Below are positions 14,667-29,898 of a DNA stretch of 64,000 nucleotides, piece by piece. The notes beneath the pieces were generated by a model. The model was not told where the DNA came from. It ran no database searches and saw only the letters and a list, made by a program, of their open reading frames with translations. The stretch is taken from assembly GCF_045679555.1 (NCBI RefSeq), contig NC_092091.1:94322743-94386742 (forward strand). The letters are read 5' to 3'. Numbering within the stretch: the stretch's first letter is position 1; the number at the start of each line of letters is the position of its first letter. Made by a program: the position numbers and the translations under genes. The stretch comes from Salvelinus alpinus. Lineage: Eukaryota > Chordata > Actinopteri > Salmoniformes > Salmonidae.

Positions 14667-17600
14667 CAGACTGATATCTCCCTCTGTTTAAACAGTATCT
14701 AACCCAGACTGATATCTCCCTCTGTTAGAACAGTATCTAACCCAGACTGATATCTCCCTCTGTTTAAACAGTATCTAACCCAGACTGATATCTCCCTCTG
14801 TTAAAACAGTATCTAACCCAGACTGATATCTCCCTCTGTTAGAACAGTATCTAACCCAGACTGATATCTCCCTCTTAACAGTATCTAACCCAGACTGATA
14901 CCTCCCTCTGTTAGAACAGTATCTAACCCAGACTGATATATCCCTCTGTTAAAACAGTATCTAACCCAGACTGATATCTCCCTCTGTTAGAACAGTATCT
15001 AACCCAGACTGATATCTCCCTCTGTTAGAACAGTATCTAACCCAGACTGATATCTCCCTCTGTTAGAACAGTATCTAACCCAGACTGATATCTCCCTCTG
15101 TTAGAACAGTATCTAACCCAGACTGATATCTCCCTCTTAACAGTATCTAACCCAGACTGATATCTCCCTCTGTTAGAACAGTATCTAACCCAGACTGATA
15201 TCTCCCTCTGTTAAAACAGTATCTAACCCAGACTGATATCTCCCTCTGTTAAAACAGTATCTAACCCAGACTGATATCTCCCTCTGTTAGAACAGTATCT
15301 AACCCAGACTGATATCTCCCTCTGTTTAAACAGTATCTAACCCAGACTGATATCTCCCTCTGTTAAAACAGTATCTAACCCAGACTGATATCTCCCTCTG
15401 TTAAAACAGTATCTAACCCAGACTGATAACTCCCTCTGTTAAAACAGTATCTACTCCAGACTGATATCTCCCCCTGTTAAAACAGTATCTAACCCAGACT
15501 GATATCTCCCTCTGTTAAAACAGTATCTAACCCAGACTGATATCCCCCTCTGTTAAAACAGTATCTTACCCAGACTGATATCTCCCTCTGTTAGAACAGT
15601 ATCTAACCCAGACTGATATCTCCCTCTGACCCAGACTGATATCTCCCTCTGTTAAAACAGTATCTAACCCAGACTGATATCTCCCTCTGTTAAAACAGTA
15701 TCTAACCCAGACTGATATCTCCCTCTGTTAAAACAGTATCTAACTCAGACTGATATCTCCCTCTGTTAAAACAGTATCTAACCCAGACTGATATCTCCCT
15801 CTGTTAAAACAGTATCTAACCCAGACTGATATCTCCCTCTGTTAAAACAGTATCTAACCCAGACTGATATCTCCCTCTGTTAGAACAGTATCTAACCCAG
15901 ACTGATATCTCCCTCTGTTAAAACAGTATCTAACCCAGACTGATATCTCCCTCTGTTAAAACAGTATCTAACCCAGACTGATATCTCCCTCTGTTAGAAC
16001 AGTATCTAACCCAGACTGATACCTCCCCCTGTTAAAACAGTATCTAACCCAGACTGATATCTCCCTCTGTTAGAACAGTATCTAACCCAGACTGATATCT
16101 CCCTCTGTTAACAGTATCTAACTCAGACTGATATCTCCCTCTGTTAAAACAGTATCTAACCCAGACTGATATCTCCCTCTGTTAAAACAGTATCTAACCC
16201 AGACTGATATCTCCCTCTGTTAGAACAGTATCTAACCCAGACTGATATCTCCCTCTGTTAGAACAGTATCTAACCCAGACTGATATCTCCCTCTGTTAAA
16301 ACAGTATCTAACCCAGACTGATATCTCCCTCTGTTAAAACAGTATCTAACCCAGACTGATATCTCCCTCTGTTAGAACAGTATCTAACCCAGACTGATAT
16401 CTCCCTCTGTTAAAACAGTATCTAACCCAGACTGATATCTCCCTCTGTTAAAACAGTATCTAACCCAGACTGATATCTCCCTCTGTTAGAACAGTATCTA
16501 ACCCAGACTGATATCTCCCTCTGTTTAAACAGTATCTAACCCAGACTGATATCTCCCTCTGTTAGAACAGTATCTAACCCAGACTGATATCTCCCTCTGT
16601 TAAAACAGTATCTAACCCAGACTGATATCTCCCTCTGTTTAAACAGTATCTAACCCAGACTGATATCTCCCTCTGTTAAAACAGTATCTAACCCAGACTG
16701 ATATCTCCCTCTGTTAAAACAGTATCTAACCCAGACTGATATCTCCCTCTGTTAGAACAGTATCTAACCCAGACTGATATCTCCCTCTGTTAAAACAGTA
16801 TCTAACCCAGACTGATATCTCCCTCTGTTAGAACAGTATCTAACCCAGACTGATGTCTCCCTCTGTTTAAACAGTATCTAACCCAGACTGATATCTCCCT
16901 CTGTTAAAACAGTATCTAACCCAGACTGATATCCCCCTCTGTTAAAACAGTATCTTACCCAGACTGATATCTCCCTCTGTTAGAACAGTATCTAACCCAG
17001 ACTGATATCTCCCTCTGACCCAGACTGATATCTCCCTCTGTTAAAACAGTATCTAACCCAGACTGATATCTCCCTCTGTTAAAACAGTATCTAACCCAGA
17101 CTGATATCTCCCTCTGTTAAAACAGTATCTAACCCAGACTGATATCTCCCTCTGTTAGAACAGTATCTAACCCAGACTGATATCTCCCTCTGTTAAAACA
17201 GTATCTAACCCAGACTGATATCTCCCTCTGTTAAAACAGTATCTAACCCAGACTGATATCTCCCTCTGTTAGAACAGTATCTAACCCAGACTGATACCTC
17301 CCCCTGTTAAAACAGTATCTAACCCAGACTGATATCTCCCTCTGTTAGAACAGTATCTAACCCAGACTGATATCTCCCTCTGTTAACAGTATCTAACTCA
17401 GACTGATATCTCCCTCTGTTAAAACAGTATCTAACCCAGACTGATATCTCCCTCTGTTAAAACAGTATCTAACCCAGACTGATATCTCCCTCTGTTAGAA
17501 CAGTATCTAACCCAGACTGATATATCCCTCTGTTAAAACAGTATCTAACCCAGACTGATATCTCCCTCTGTTAGAACAGTATCTAACCCAGACTGATATC

Positions 17601-20600
17601 TCCCTCTGTTAGAACAGTATCTAACCCAGACTGATATCTCCCTCTGTTAAAACAGTATCTAACCCAGACTGATATCTCCCTCTGTTAGAACAGTATCTAA
17701 CCCAGACTGATATCTCCCTCTGTTAGAACAGTATCTAACCCAGACTGATATCTCCCTCTGTTAGAACAGTATCTAACCCAGACTGATATCTCCCTCTGTT
17801 AGAACAGTATCTAACCCAGACTGATATCTCCCTCTTAACAGTATCTAACCCAGACTGATATCTCCCTCTGTTAGAACAGTATCTAACCCAGACTGATATC
17901 TCCCTCTGTTAAAACAGTATCTAACCCAGACTGATATCTCCCTCTGTTAAAACAGTATCTAACCCAGACTGATATCTCCCTCTGTTAGAACAGTATCTAA
18001 CCCAGACTGATATCTCCCTCTGTTTAAACAGTATCTAACCCAGACTGATATCTCCCTCTGTTAAAACAGTATCTAACCCAGACTGATATCTCCCTCTGTT
18101 AAAACAGTATCTAACCCAGACTGATAACTCCCTCTGTTAAAACAGTATCTACTCCAGACTGATATCTCCCCCTGTTAAAACAGTATCTAACCCAGACTGA
18201 TATCTCCCTCTGTTAAAACAGTATCTAACCCAGACTGATATCCCCCTCTGTTAAAACAGTATCTTACCCAGACTGATATCTCCCTCTGTTAGAACAGTAT
18301 CTAACCCAGACTGATATCTCCCTCTGACCCAGACTGATATCTCCCTCTGTTAAAACAGTATCTAACCCAGACTGATATCTCCCTCTGTTAAAACAGTATC
18401 TAACCCAGACTGATATCTCCCTCTGTTAAAACAGTATCTAACTCAGACTGATATCTCCCTCTGTTAAAACAGTATCTAACCCAGACTGATATCTCCCTCT
18501 GTTAAAACAGTATCTAACCCAGACTGATATCTCCCTCTGTTAAAACAGTATCTAACCCAGACTGATATCTCCCTCTGTTAGAACAGTATCTAACCCAGAC
18601 TGATATCTCCCTCTGTTAAAACAGTATCTAACCCAGACTGATATCTCCCTCTGTTAAAACAGTATCTAACCCAGACTGATATCTCCCTCTGTTAGAACAG
18701 TATCTAACCCAGACTGATACCTCCCCCTGTTAAAACAGTATCTAACCCAGACTGATATCTCCCTCTGTTAGAACAGTATCTAACCCAGACTGATATCTCC
18801 CTCTGTTAACAGTATCTAACTCAGACTGATATCTCCCTCTGTTAAAACAGTATCTAACCCAGACTGATATCTCCCTCTGTTAAAACAGTATCTAACCCAG
18901 ACTGATATCTCCCTCTGTTAGAACAGTATCTAACCCAGACTGATATCTCCCTCTGTTAGAACAGTATCTAACCCAGACTGATATCTCCCTCTGTTAAAAC
19001 AGTATCTAACCCAGACTGATATCTCCCTCTGTTAAAACAGTATCTAACCCAGACTGATATCTCCCTCTGTTAGAACAGTATCTAACCCAGACTGATATCT
19101 CCCTCTGTTAAAACAGTATCTAACCCAGACTGATATCTCCCTCTGTTAAAACAGTATCTAACCCAGACTGATATCTCCCTCTGTTAGAACAGTATCTAAC
19201 CCAGACTGATATCTCCCTCTGTTTAAACAGTATCTAACCCAGACTGATATCTCCCTCTGTTAGAACAGTATCTAACCCAGACTGATATCTCCCTCTGTTA
19301 AAACAGTATCTAACCCAGACTGATATCTCCCTCTGTTTAAACAGTATCTAACCCAGACTGATATCTCCCTCTGTTAAAACAGTATCTAACCCAGACTGAT
19401 ATCTCCCTCTGTTAAAACAGTATCTAACCCAGACTGATATCTCCCTCTGTTAGAACAGTATCTAACCCAGACTGATATCTCCCTCTGTTAAAACAGTATC
19501 TAACCCAGACTGATATCTCCCTCTGTTAGAACAGTATCTAACCCAGACTGATGTCTCCCTCTGTTTAAACAGTATCTAACCCAGACTGATATCTCCCTCT
19601 GTTAAAACAGTATCTAACCCAGACTGATATCCCCCTCTGTTAAAACAGTATCTTACCCAGACTGATATCTCCCTCTGTTAGAACAGTATCTAACCCAGAC
19701 TGATATCTCCCTCTGACCCAGACTGATATCTCCCTCTGTTAAAACAGTATCTAACCCAGACTGATATCTCCCTCTGTTAAAACAGTATCTAACCCAGACT
19801 GATATCTCCCTCTGTTAAAACAGTATCTAACCCAGACTGATATCTCCCTCTGTTAGAACAGTATCTAACCCAGACTGATATCTCCCTCTGTTAAAACAGT
19901 ATCTAACCCAGACTGATATCTCCCTCTGTTAAAACAGTATCTAACCCAGACTGATATCTCCCTCTGTTAGAACAGTATCTAACCCAGACTGATACCTCCC
20001 CCTGTTAAAACAGTATCTAACCCAGACTGATATCTCCCTCTGTTAGAACAGTATCTAACCCAGACTGATATCTCCCTCTGTTAACAGTATCTAACTCAGA
20101 CTGATATCTCCCTCTGTTAAAACAGTATCTAACCCAGACTGATATCTCCCTCTGTTAAAACAGTATCTAACCCAGACTGATATCTCCCTCTGTTAGAACA
20201 GTATCTAACCCAGACTGATATCTCCCTCTGTTAGAACAGTATCTAACCCAGACTGATATCTCCCTCTGTTAGAACAGTATCTAACCCAGACTGATATCTC
20301 CCTCTGTTAAAACAGTATCTAACCCAGACTGATATCTCCCTCTGTTAGAACAGTATCTAACCCAGACTGATGTCTCCCTCTGTTAAAACAGTATCTAACC
20401 CAGACTGATATCTCCCTCTGTTAGAACAGTATCTAACCCAGACTGATATCTCCCTCTGTTAAAACAGTATCTAACCCAGACTGATATCTCCCTCTGTTAA
20501 AACAGTATCTAACCCAGACTGATATCTCCCTCTGTTAGAACAGTATCTAACCCAGACTGATATCTCCCTCTGTTTAAACAGTATCTAACCCAGACTGATA

Positions 20601-23600
20601 TCTCCCTCTTTTAGAACAGTATCTAACCCAGACTGATATCTCCCTCTGTTAAAACAGTATCTAACCCAGACTGATATCTCCCTCTGTTTAAACAGTATCT
20701 AACCCAGACTGATATCTCCCTCTGTTAAAACAGTATCTAACCCAGACTGATATCTCCCTCTGTTAAAACAGTATCTAACCCAGACTGATATCTCCCTCTG
20801 TTAGAACAGTATCTAACCCAGACTGATATCTCCCTCTGTTAGAACAGTATCTAACCCAGACTGATGTCTCCCTCTGTTAAAACAGTATCTAACCCAGACT
20901 GATATCTCCCTCTGTTAGAACAGTATCTAACCCAGACTGATATCTCCCTCTGTTAGAACAGTATCTAACCCAGACTGATGTCTCCCTCTGTTTAAACAGT
21001 ATCTAACCCAGACTGATATCTCCCTCTGTTAAAACAGTATCTAACCCAGACTGATATCTCCCTCTGTTAGAACAGTATCTAACCCAGACTGATGTCTCCC
21101 TCTGTTTAAACAGTATCTAACCCAGACTGATATCTCCCTCTGTTAGAACAGTATCTAACCCAGACTGATATCTCCCTCTGTTAAAACAGTATCTAACCCA
21201 GACTGATATCTCCCTCTGTTAAAACAGTATCTAACCCAGACTGATATCTCCCTCTGTTAGAACAGTATCTAACCCAGACTGATGTCTCCCTCTGTTTAAA
21301 CAGTATCTAACCCAGACTGATATCTCCCTCTGTTAGAACAGTATCTAACCCAGACTGATATCTCCCTCTGTTAAAACAGTATCTAACCCAGACTGATATC
21401 TCCCTCTGTTAGAACAGTATCTAACCCAGACTGATATCTCCCTCTGTTAAAACAGTATCTAAACCAGACTGATATCTCCCTCTGTTAGAACAGTATCTAA
21501 CCCAGACTGATATCTCCCTCTGTTAAAACAGTATCTAACCCAGACTGATATCTCCCTCTGTTAGAACAGTATCTAACCCAGACTGATATCTCCCTCTGTT
21601 TAAACAGTATCTAACCCAGACTGATATCTCCCTCTGTTAGAACAGTATCTAACCCAGACTGATATCTCCCTCTGTTAGAACAGTATCTAACCCAGACTGA
21701 TATCTCCCTCTGTTAACAGTATCTAACCCAGACTGATATCTCCCTCTGTTAGAACAGTATCTAACCCAGACCGATATCTCCCTCTGTTAGAACAGTATCT
21801 ACTCCAGACTGATATCTCCCTCTGTTAAAACAGTATCTAACCCAGACTGATACCTCCCTCTGTTAAAACAGTATCTAACCCAGACTGATATCTCCCTCTG
21901 TTAAAACAGTATCTAACCCAGACTGATATCTCCCTCTGTTAAAACAGTATCTAACCCAGACTGATATCTCCCTCTGTTAGAACAGTATCTACTCCAGACT
22001 GATATCTCCCTCTGTTAAAACAGTATCTAACCCAGACTGATATCTCCCTCTGTTAATACAGTATCTAACCCAGACTGATATCTCCCTCTGTTAGAACAGT
22101 ATCTAACCCAGACTGATATCTCCCTCTGTTAGAACAGTATCTAACCCAGACTGATATCTCCCTCTGTTTAAACAGTATCTAACCCAGACTGATATCTCCC
22201 CCTCTTAAAACAGTATCTAACTCAGACTGATATCTCCCCCTGTTAAAACAGTATCTAACCCAGACTGATAACTCCCTCTGTTAAAACAGTATCTACTCCA
22301 GACTGATATCTCCCCCTGTTAAAACAGTATCTAACCCAGACTGATATCTCCCTCTGTTAAAACAGTATCTAACCCAGACTGATATCCCCCTCTGTTAAAA
22401 CAGTATCTTACCCAGACTGATATCTCCCTCTGTTAGAACAGTATCTAACCCAGACTGATATCTCCCTCTGTTAAAACAGTATCTAACTCAGACTGATATC
22501 TCCCTCTGTTAAAACAGTATCTAACCCAGACTGATATCTCCCTCTGTTAAAACAGTATCTAACCCAGACTGATATCTCCCTCTGTTAAAACAGTATCTAA
22601 CCCAGACTGATATCTCCCTCTGTTAGAACAGTATCTAACCCAGACTGATATCTCCCTCTGTTAGAACAGTATCTAACCCAGACTGATATCTCCCTCTGTT
22701 AACAGTATCTAACCCAGACTGATATCTCCCTCTGTTAGAACAGTATCTAACCCAGACCGATATCTCCCTCTGTTAGAACAGTATCTACTCCAGACTGATA
22801 TCTCCCTCTGTTAAAACAGTATCTAACCCAGACTGATACCTCCCTCTGTTAAAACAGTATCTAACCCAGACTGATATCTCCCTCTGTTAAAACAGTATCT
22901 AACCCAGACTGATATCTCCCTCTGTTAAAACAGTATCTAACCCAGACTGATATCTCCCTCTGTTAGAACAGTATCTACTCCAGACTGATATCTCCCTCTG
23001 TTAAAACAGTATCTAACCCAGACTGATATCTCCCTCTGTTAATACAGTATCTAACCCAGACTGATATCTCCCTCTGTTAGAACAGTATCTAACCCAGACT
23101 GATATCTCCCTCTGTTAGAACAGTATCTAACCCAGACTGATATCTCCCTCTGTTTAAACAGTATCTAACCCAGACTGATATCTCCCCCTCTTAAAACAGT
23201 ATCTAACTCAGACTGATATCTCCCCCTGTTAAAACAGTATCTAACCCAGACTGATAACTCCCTCTGTTAAAACAGTATCTACTCCAGACTGATATCTCCC
23301 CCTGTTAAAACAGTATCTAACCCAGACTGATATCTCCCTCTGTTAAAACAGTATCTAACCCAGACTGATATCCCCCTCTGTTAAAACAGTATCTTACCCA
23401 GACTGATATCTCCCTCTGTTAGAACAGTATCTAACCCAGACTGATATCTCCCTCTGTTAAAACAGTATCTAACTCAGACTGATATCTCCCTCTGTTAAAA
23501 CAGTATCTAACCCAGACTGATATCTCCCTCTGTTAAAACAGTATCTAACCCAGACTGATATCTCCCTCTGTTAAAACAGTATCTAACCCAGACTGATATC

Positions 23601-26600
23601 TCCCTCTGTTAAAACAGTATCTAACCCAGACTGATATCTCCCTCTGTTAAAACAGTATCTAACCCAGACTGATATCTCCCTCTGTTAGAACAGTATCTAA
23701 CCCAGACTGATATCTCCCTCTGTTAAAACAGTATCTAACCCAGACTGATATCTCCCTCTGTTAAAACAGTATCTAACCCAGACTGATATCTCCCTCTGTT
23801 AAAACAGTATCTAACCCAGACTGATATCTCCCTCTGTTAAAACAGTATCTAACCCAGACTGATATCTCCCTCTGTTAAAACAGTATCTAACCCAGACCGA
23901 TATCTCCCTCTGTTAAAACAGTATCTAACCCAGACTGATATCTCCCTCTGTTAGAACAGTATCTAACCCAGACTGATACCTCCCCCTGTTAAAACAGTAT
24001 CTAACCCAGACTGATATCTCCCTCTGTTAGAACAGTATCTAACCCAGACTGATACCTCCCCCTGTTAAAACAGTATCTAACCCAGACTGATATCTCCCTC
24101 TGTTAGAACAGTATCTAACCCAGACTGATATTTTCCTCTGTTAAAACAGTATCTAACCCAGACTGAGATCTCCCCCTGTTAAAACAGTATCTAACCCAGA
24201 CTGATATCCCCCTCTGTTAAAACAGTATCTTACCCAGACTGATATCTCCCTCTGTTAGAACAGTATCTAACCCAGACTGATATCTCCCTCTGACCCAGAC
24301 TGATATCTCCCTCTGTTAAAACAGTATCTAACCCAGACTGATATCTCCCTCTGTTAAAACAGTATCTAACCCAGACTGATATCTCCCTCTGTTAAAACAG
24401 TATCTAACTCAGACTGATATCTCCCTCTGTTAAAACAGTATCTAACCCAGACTGATATCTCCCTCTGTTAAAACAGTATCTAACCCAGACTGATATCTCC
24501 CTCTGTTAGAACAGTATCTAACCCAGACTGATATCTCCCTCTGTTTAAACAGTATCTAACCCAGACTGATATCTCCCTCTGTTAGAACAGTATCTAACCC
24601 AGACTGATATCTCCCTCTGTTAGAACAGTATCTAACCCAGACTGATATCTCCCTCTGTTAACAGTATCTAACCCAGACTGATATCTCCCTCTGTTAGAAC
24701 AGTATCTAACCCAGACCGATATCTCCCTCTGTTAGAACAGTATCTACTCCAGACTGATATCTCCCTCTGTTAAAACAGTATCTAACCCAGACTGATACCT
24801 CCCTCTGTTAAAACAGTATCTAACCCAGACTGATATCTCCCTCTGTTAAAACAGTATCTAACCCAGACTGATATCTCCCTCTGTTAAAACAGTATCTAAC
24901 CCAGACTGATATCTCCCTCTGTTAGAACAGTATCTACTCCAGACTGATATCTCCCTCTGTTAAAACAGTATCTAACCCAGACTGATATCTCCCTCTGTTA
25001 ATACAGTATCTAACCCAGACTGATATCTCCCTCTGTTAGAACAGTATCTAACCCAGACTGATATCTCCCTCTGTTAGAACAGTATCTAACCCAGACTGAT
25101 ATCTCCCTCTGTTTAAACAGTATCTAACCCAGACTGATATCTCCCCCTCTTAAAACAGTATCTAACTCAGACTGATATCTCCCTCTGTTAAAACAGTATC
25201 TAACCCAGACTGATATCTCCCTCTGTTAGAACAGTATCTACTCCAGACTGATATCTCCCTCTGTTAAAACAGTATCTAACCCAGACTGATATCTCCCTCT
25301 GTTAATACAGTATCTAACCCAGACTGATATCTCCCTCTGTTAGAACAGTATCTAACCCAGACTGATATCTCCCTCTGTTAGAACAGTATCTAACCCAGAC
25401 TGATATCTCCCTCTGTTTAAACAGTATCTAACCCAGACTGATATCTCCCCCTCTTAAAACAGTATCTAACTCAGACTGATATCTCCCCCTGTTAAAACAG
25501 TATCTAACCCAGACTGATAACTCCCTCTGTTAAAACAGTATCTACTCCAGACTGATATCTCCCCCTGTTAAAACAGTATCTAACCCAGACTGATATCTCC
25601 CTCTGTTAAAACAGTATCTAACCCAGACTGATATCCCCCTCTGTTAAAACAGTATCTTACCCAGACTGATATCTCCCTCTGTTAGAACAGTATCTAACCC
25701 AGACTGATATCTCCCTCTGTTAAAACAGTATCTAACTCAGACTGATATCTCCCTCTGTTAAAACAGTATCTAACCCAGACTGATATCTCCCTCTGTTAAA
25801 ACAGTATCTAACCCAGACTGATATCTCCCTCTGTTAAAACAGTATCTAACCCAGACTGATATCTCCCTCTGTTAAAACAGTATCTAACCCAGACTGATAT
25901 CTCCCTCTGTTAAAACAGTATCTAACCCAGACTGATATCTCCCTCTGTTAGAACAGTATCTAACCCAGACTGATATCTCCCTCTGTTAAAACAGTATCTA
26001 ACCCAGACTGATATCTCCCTCTGTTAAAACAGTATCTAACCCAGACTGATATCTCCCTCTGTTAAAACAGTATCTAACCCAGACTGATATCTCCCTCTGT
26101 TAAAACAGTATCTAACCCAGACTGATATCTCCCTCTGTTAAAACAGTATCTAACCCAGACCGATATCTCCCTCTGTTAAAACAGTATCTAACCCAGACTG
26201 ATATCTCCCTCTGTTAGAACAGTATCTAACCCAGACTGATACCTCCCCCTGTTAAAACAGTATCTAACCCAGACTGATATCTCCCTCTGTTAGAACAGTA
26301 TCTAACCCAGACTGATACCTCCCCCTGTTAAAACAGTATCTAACCCAGACTGATATCTCCCTCTGTTAGAACAGTATCTAACCCAGACTGATATTTTCCT
26401 CTGTTAAAACAGTATCTAACCCAGACTGAGATCTCCCCCTGTTAAAACAGTATCTAACCCAGACTGATATCCCCCTCTGTTAAAACAGTATCTTACCCAG
26501 ACTGATATCTCCCTCTGTTAGAACAGTATCTAACCCAGACTGATATCTCCCTCTGACCCAGACTGATATCTCCCTCTGTTAAAACAGTATCTAACCCAGA

Positions 26601-29600
26601 CTGATATCTCCCTCTGTTAAAACAGTATCTAACCCAGACTGATATCTCCCTCTGTTAAAACAGTATCTAACTCAGACTGATATCTCCCTCTGTTAAAACA
26701 GTATCTAACCCAGACTGATATCTCCCTCTGTTAAAACAGTATCTAACCCAGACTGATATCTCCCTCTGTTAGAACAGTATCTAACCCAGACTGATATCTC
26801 CCTCTGTTTAAACAGTATCTAACCCAGACTGATATCTCCCTCTGTTAGAACAGTATCTAACCCAGACTGATATCTCCCTCTGTTAGAACAGTATCTAACC
26901 CAGACTGATATCTCCCTCTGTTAACAGTATCTAACCCAGACTGATATCTCCCTCTGTTAGAACAGTATCTAACCCAGACCGATATCTCCCTCTGTTAGAA
27001 CAGTATCTACTCCAGACTGATATCTCCCTCTGTTAAAACAGTATCTAACCCAGACTGATACCTCCCTCTGTTAAAACAGTATCTAACCCAGACTGATATC
27101 TCCCTCTGTTAAAACAGTATCTAACCCAGACTGATATCTCCCTCTGTTAAAACAGTATCTAACCCAGACTGATATCTCCCTCTGTTAGAACAGTATCTAC
27201 TCCAGACTGATATCTCCCTCTGTTAAAACAGTATCTAACCCAGACTGATATCTCCCTCTGTTAATACAGTATCTAACCCAGACTGATATCTCCCTCTGTT
27301 AGAACAGTATCTAACCCAGACTGATATCTCCCTCTGTTAGAACAGTATCTAACCCAGACTGATATCTCCCTCTGTTTAAACAGTATCTAACCCAGACTGA
27401 TATCTCCCCCTCTTAAAACAGTATCTAACTCAGACTGATATCTCCCCCTGTTAAAACAGTATCTAACCCAGACTGATAACTCCCTCTGTTAAAACAGTAT
27501 CTACTCCAGACTGATATCTCCCCCTGTTAAAACAGTATCTAACCCAGACTGATATCTCCCTCTGTTAAAACAGTATCTAACCCAGACTGATATCCCCCTC
27601 TGTTAAAACAGTATCTTACCCAGACTGATATCTCCCTCTGTTAGAACAGTATCTAACCCAGACTGATATCTCCCTCTGTTAAAACAGTATCTAACTCAGA
27701 CTGATATCTCCCTCTGTTAAAACAGTATCTAACCCAGACTGATATCTCCCTCTGTTAAAACAGTATCTAACCCAGACTGATATCTCCCTCTGTTAAAACA
27801 GTATCTAACCCAGACTGATATCTCCCTCTGTTAAAACAGTATCTAACCCAGACTGATATCTCCCTCTGTTAAAACAGTATCTAACCCAGACTGATATCTC
27901 CCTCTGTTAGAACAGTATCTAACCCAGACTGATATCTCCCTCTGTTAAAACAGTATCTAACCCAGACTGATATCTCCCTCTGTTAAAACAGTATCTAACC
28001 CAGACTGATATCTCCCTCTGTTAAAACAGTATCTAACCCAGACTGATATCTCCCTCTGTTAAAACAGTATCTAACCCAGACTGATATCTCCCTCTGTTAA
28101 AACAGTATCTAACCCAGACCGATATCTCCCTCTGTTAAAACAGTATCTAACCCAGACTGATATCTCCCTCTGTTAGAACAGTATCTAACCCAGACTGATA
28201 CCTCCCCCTGTTAAAACAGTATCTAACCCAGACTGATATCTCCCTCTGTTAGAACAGTATCTAACCCAGACTGATACCTCCCCCTGTTAAAACAGTATCT
28301 AACCCAGACTGATATCTCCCTCTGTTAGAACAGTATCTAACCCAGACTGATATTTTCCTCTGTTAAAACAGTATCTAACCCAGACTGAGATCTCCCCCTG
28401 TTAAAACAGTATCTAACCCAGACTGATATCCCCCTCTGTTAAAACAGTATCTTACCCAGACTGATATCTCCCTCTGTTAGAACAGTATCTAACCCAGACT
28501 GATATCTCCCTCTGACCCAGACTGATATCTCCCTCTGTTAAAACAGTATCTAACCCAGACTGATATCTCCCTCTGTTAAAACAGTATCTAACCCAGACTG
28601 ATATCTCCCTCTGTTAAAACAGTATCTAACTCAGACTGATATCTCCCTCTGTTAAAACAGTATCTAACCCAGACTGATATCTCCCTCTGTTAAAACAGTA
28701 TCTAACCCAGACTGATATCTCCCTCTGTTAAAACAGTATCTAACTCAGACTGATATCTCCCTCTGTTAGAACAGTATCTAACCCAGACTGATATCTCCCT
28801 CTGTTAGAACAGTATCTAACCCAGACTGATATCTCCCTCTGTTAAAACAGTATCTAACCCAGACTGATATCTCCCTCTGTTTAAACAGTATCTAACCCAG
28901 ACTGATATCTCCCTCTGTTAGAACAGTATCTAACCCAGACTGATATCTCCCTCTGTTTAAACAGTATCTAACCCAGACTGATATCTCCCTCTGTTTAAAC
29001 AGTATCTAACCCAGACTGATATCTCCCTCTGTTAGAACAGTATCTAACCCAGACTGATATCTCCCTCTGTTAGAACAGTATCTAACCCAGACTGATATCT
29101 CCCTCTGTTTAAACAGTATCTAACCCAGACTGATATCTCCCTCTGTTAAAACAGTATCTAACCCAGACTGATGTCTCCCCTGTTAAAACAGTATCTAACC
29201 CAGACTGATATCTCCCTCTGTTAAAACAGTATCTAACCCAGACTGATATCTCCCTCTGTTAAAACAGTATCTAACCCAGACTGATATCTCCCTCTGTTAG
29301 AACAGTATCTAACCCAGACTGATATCTCCCTCTGTTAACAGTATCTAACTCAGACTGATATCTCCCTCTGTTAGAACAGTATCTAACCCAGACTGATATC
29401 TCCCTCTGTTAGAACAGTATCTAACCCAGACTGATATCTCCCTCTGTTAAAACAGTATCTAACCCAGACTGATATCTCCCTCTGTTAGAACAGTATCTAA
29501 CCCAGACTGATATCTCCCTCTGTTAAAACAGTATCTAACCCAGACTGATATCTCCCTCTGTTTAAACAGTATCTAACCCAGACTGATATCTCCCTCTGTT

Positions 29601-29798
29601 AAAACAGTATCTAACCCAGACTGATATCTCCCTCTGTTAAAACAGTATCTAACCCAGACTGATATCTCCCTCTGTTAGAACAGTATCTAACCCAGACTGA
29701 TATCTCCCTCTGTTAAAACAGTATCTAACCCAGACTGATATCTCCCTCTGTTAAAACAGTATCTAACCCAGACTGATATCTCCCTCTGTTAAAACAGT
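14667..29798. repeat. 15-kb satellite, 38-bp unit, about 398 copies
   Basis: The unit is CAGACTGATATCTCCCTCTG followed by TTAAAACAGTATCTAACC. Common variants are TTAGAACAG, TTTAAACAG and shortened TTAACAG. Rare markers reveal long-range order. TGATAACTCC lies at about 15425 and 18123, and a deletion variant (CTCTGACCC) at 15624/18322 and 17013/19711; all three pairs are 2698 bp apart, exactly 71 units. Further right, the same deletion variant (24288, 26551, 28510) and a GATATTTTC variant (24127, 26390, 28349) give spacings of 2263 and then 1959 bp, a difference of 304 bp or 8 units. The array runs into an assembly gap, so its true length is unknown. All frames have frequent stops. Confidence 0.98.
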
Positions 29799-29898
29799 NN
29801 NNNNNNNNNNNNNNNNNNNNNNNNNNNNNNNNNNNNNNNNNNNNNNNNNNNNNNNNNNNNNNNNNNNNNNNNNNNNNNNNNNNNNNNNNNNNNNNNNN
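29799..29898. other. Assembly gap, 100 N
   Basis: Exactly 100 N separate the 38-bp satellite from a different 29-bp array. The round length suggests a placeholder of unknown real size. The 29-bp array on the right starts mid-unit. Confidence 0.99.
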
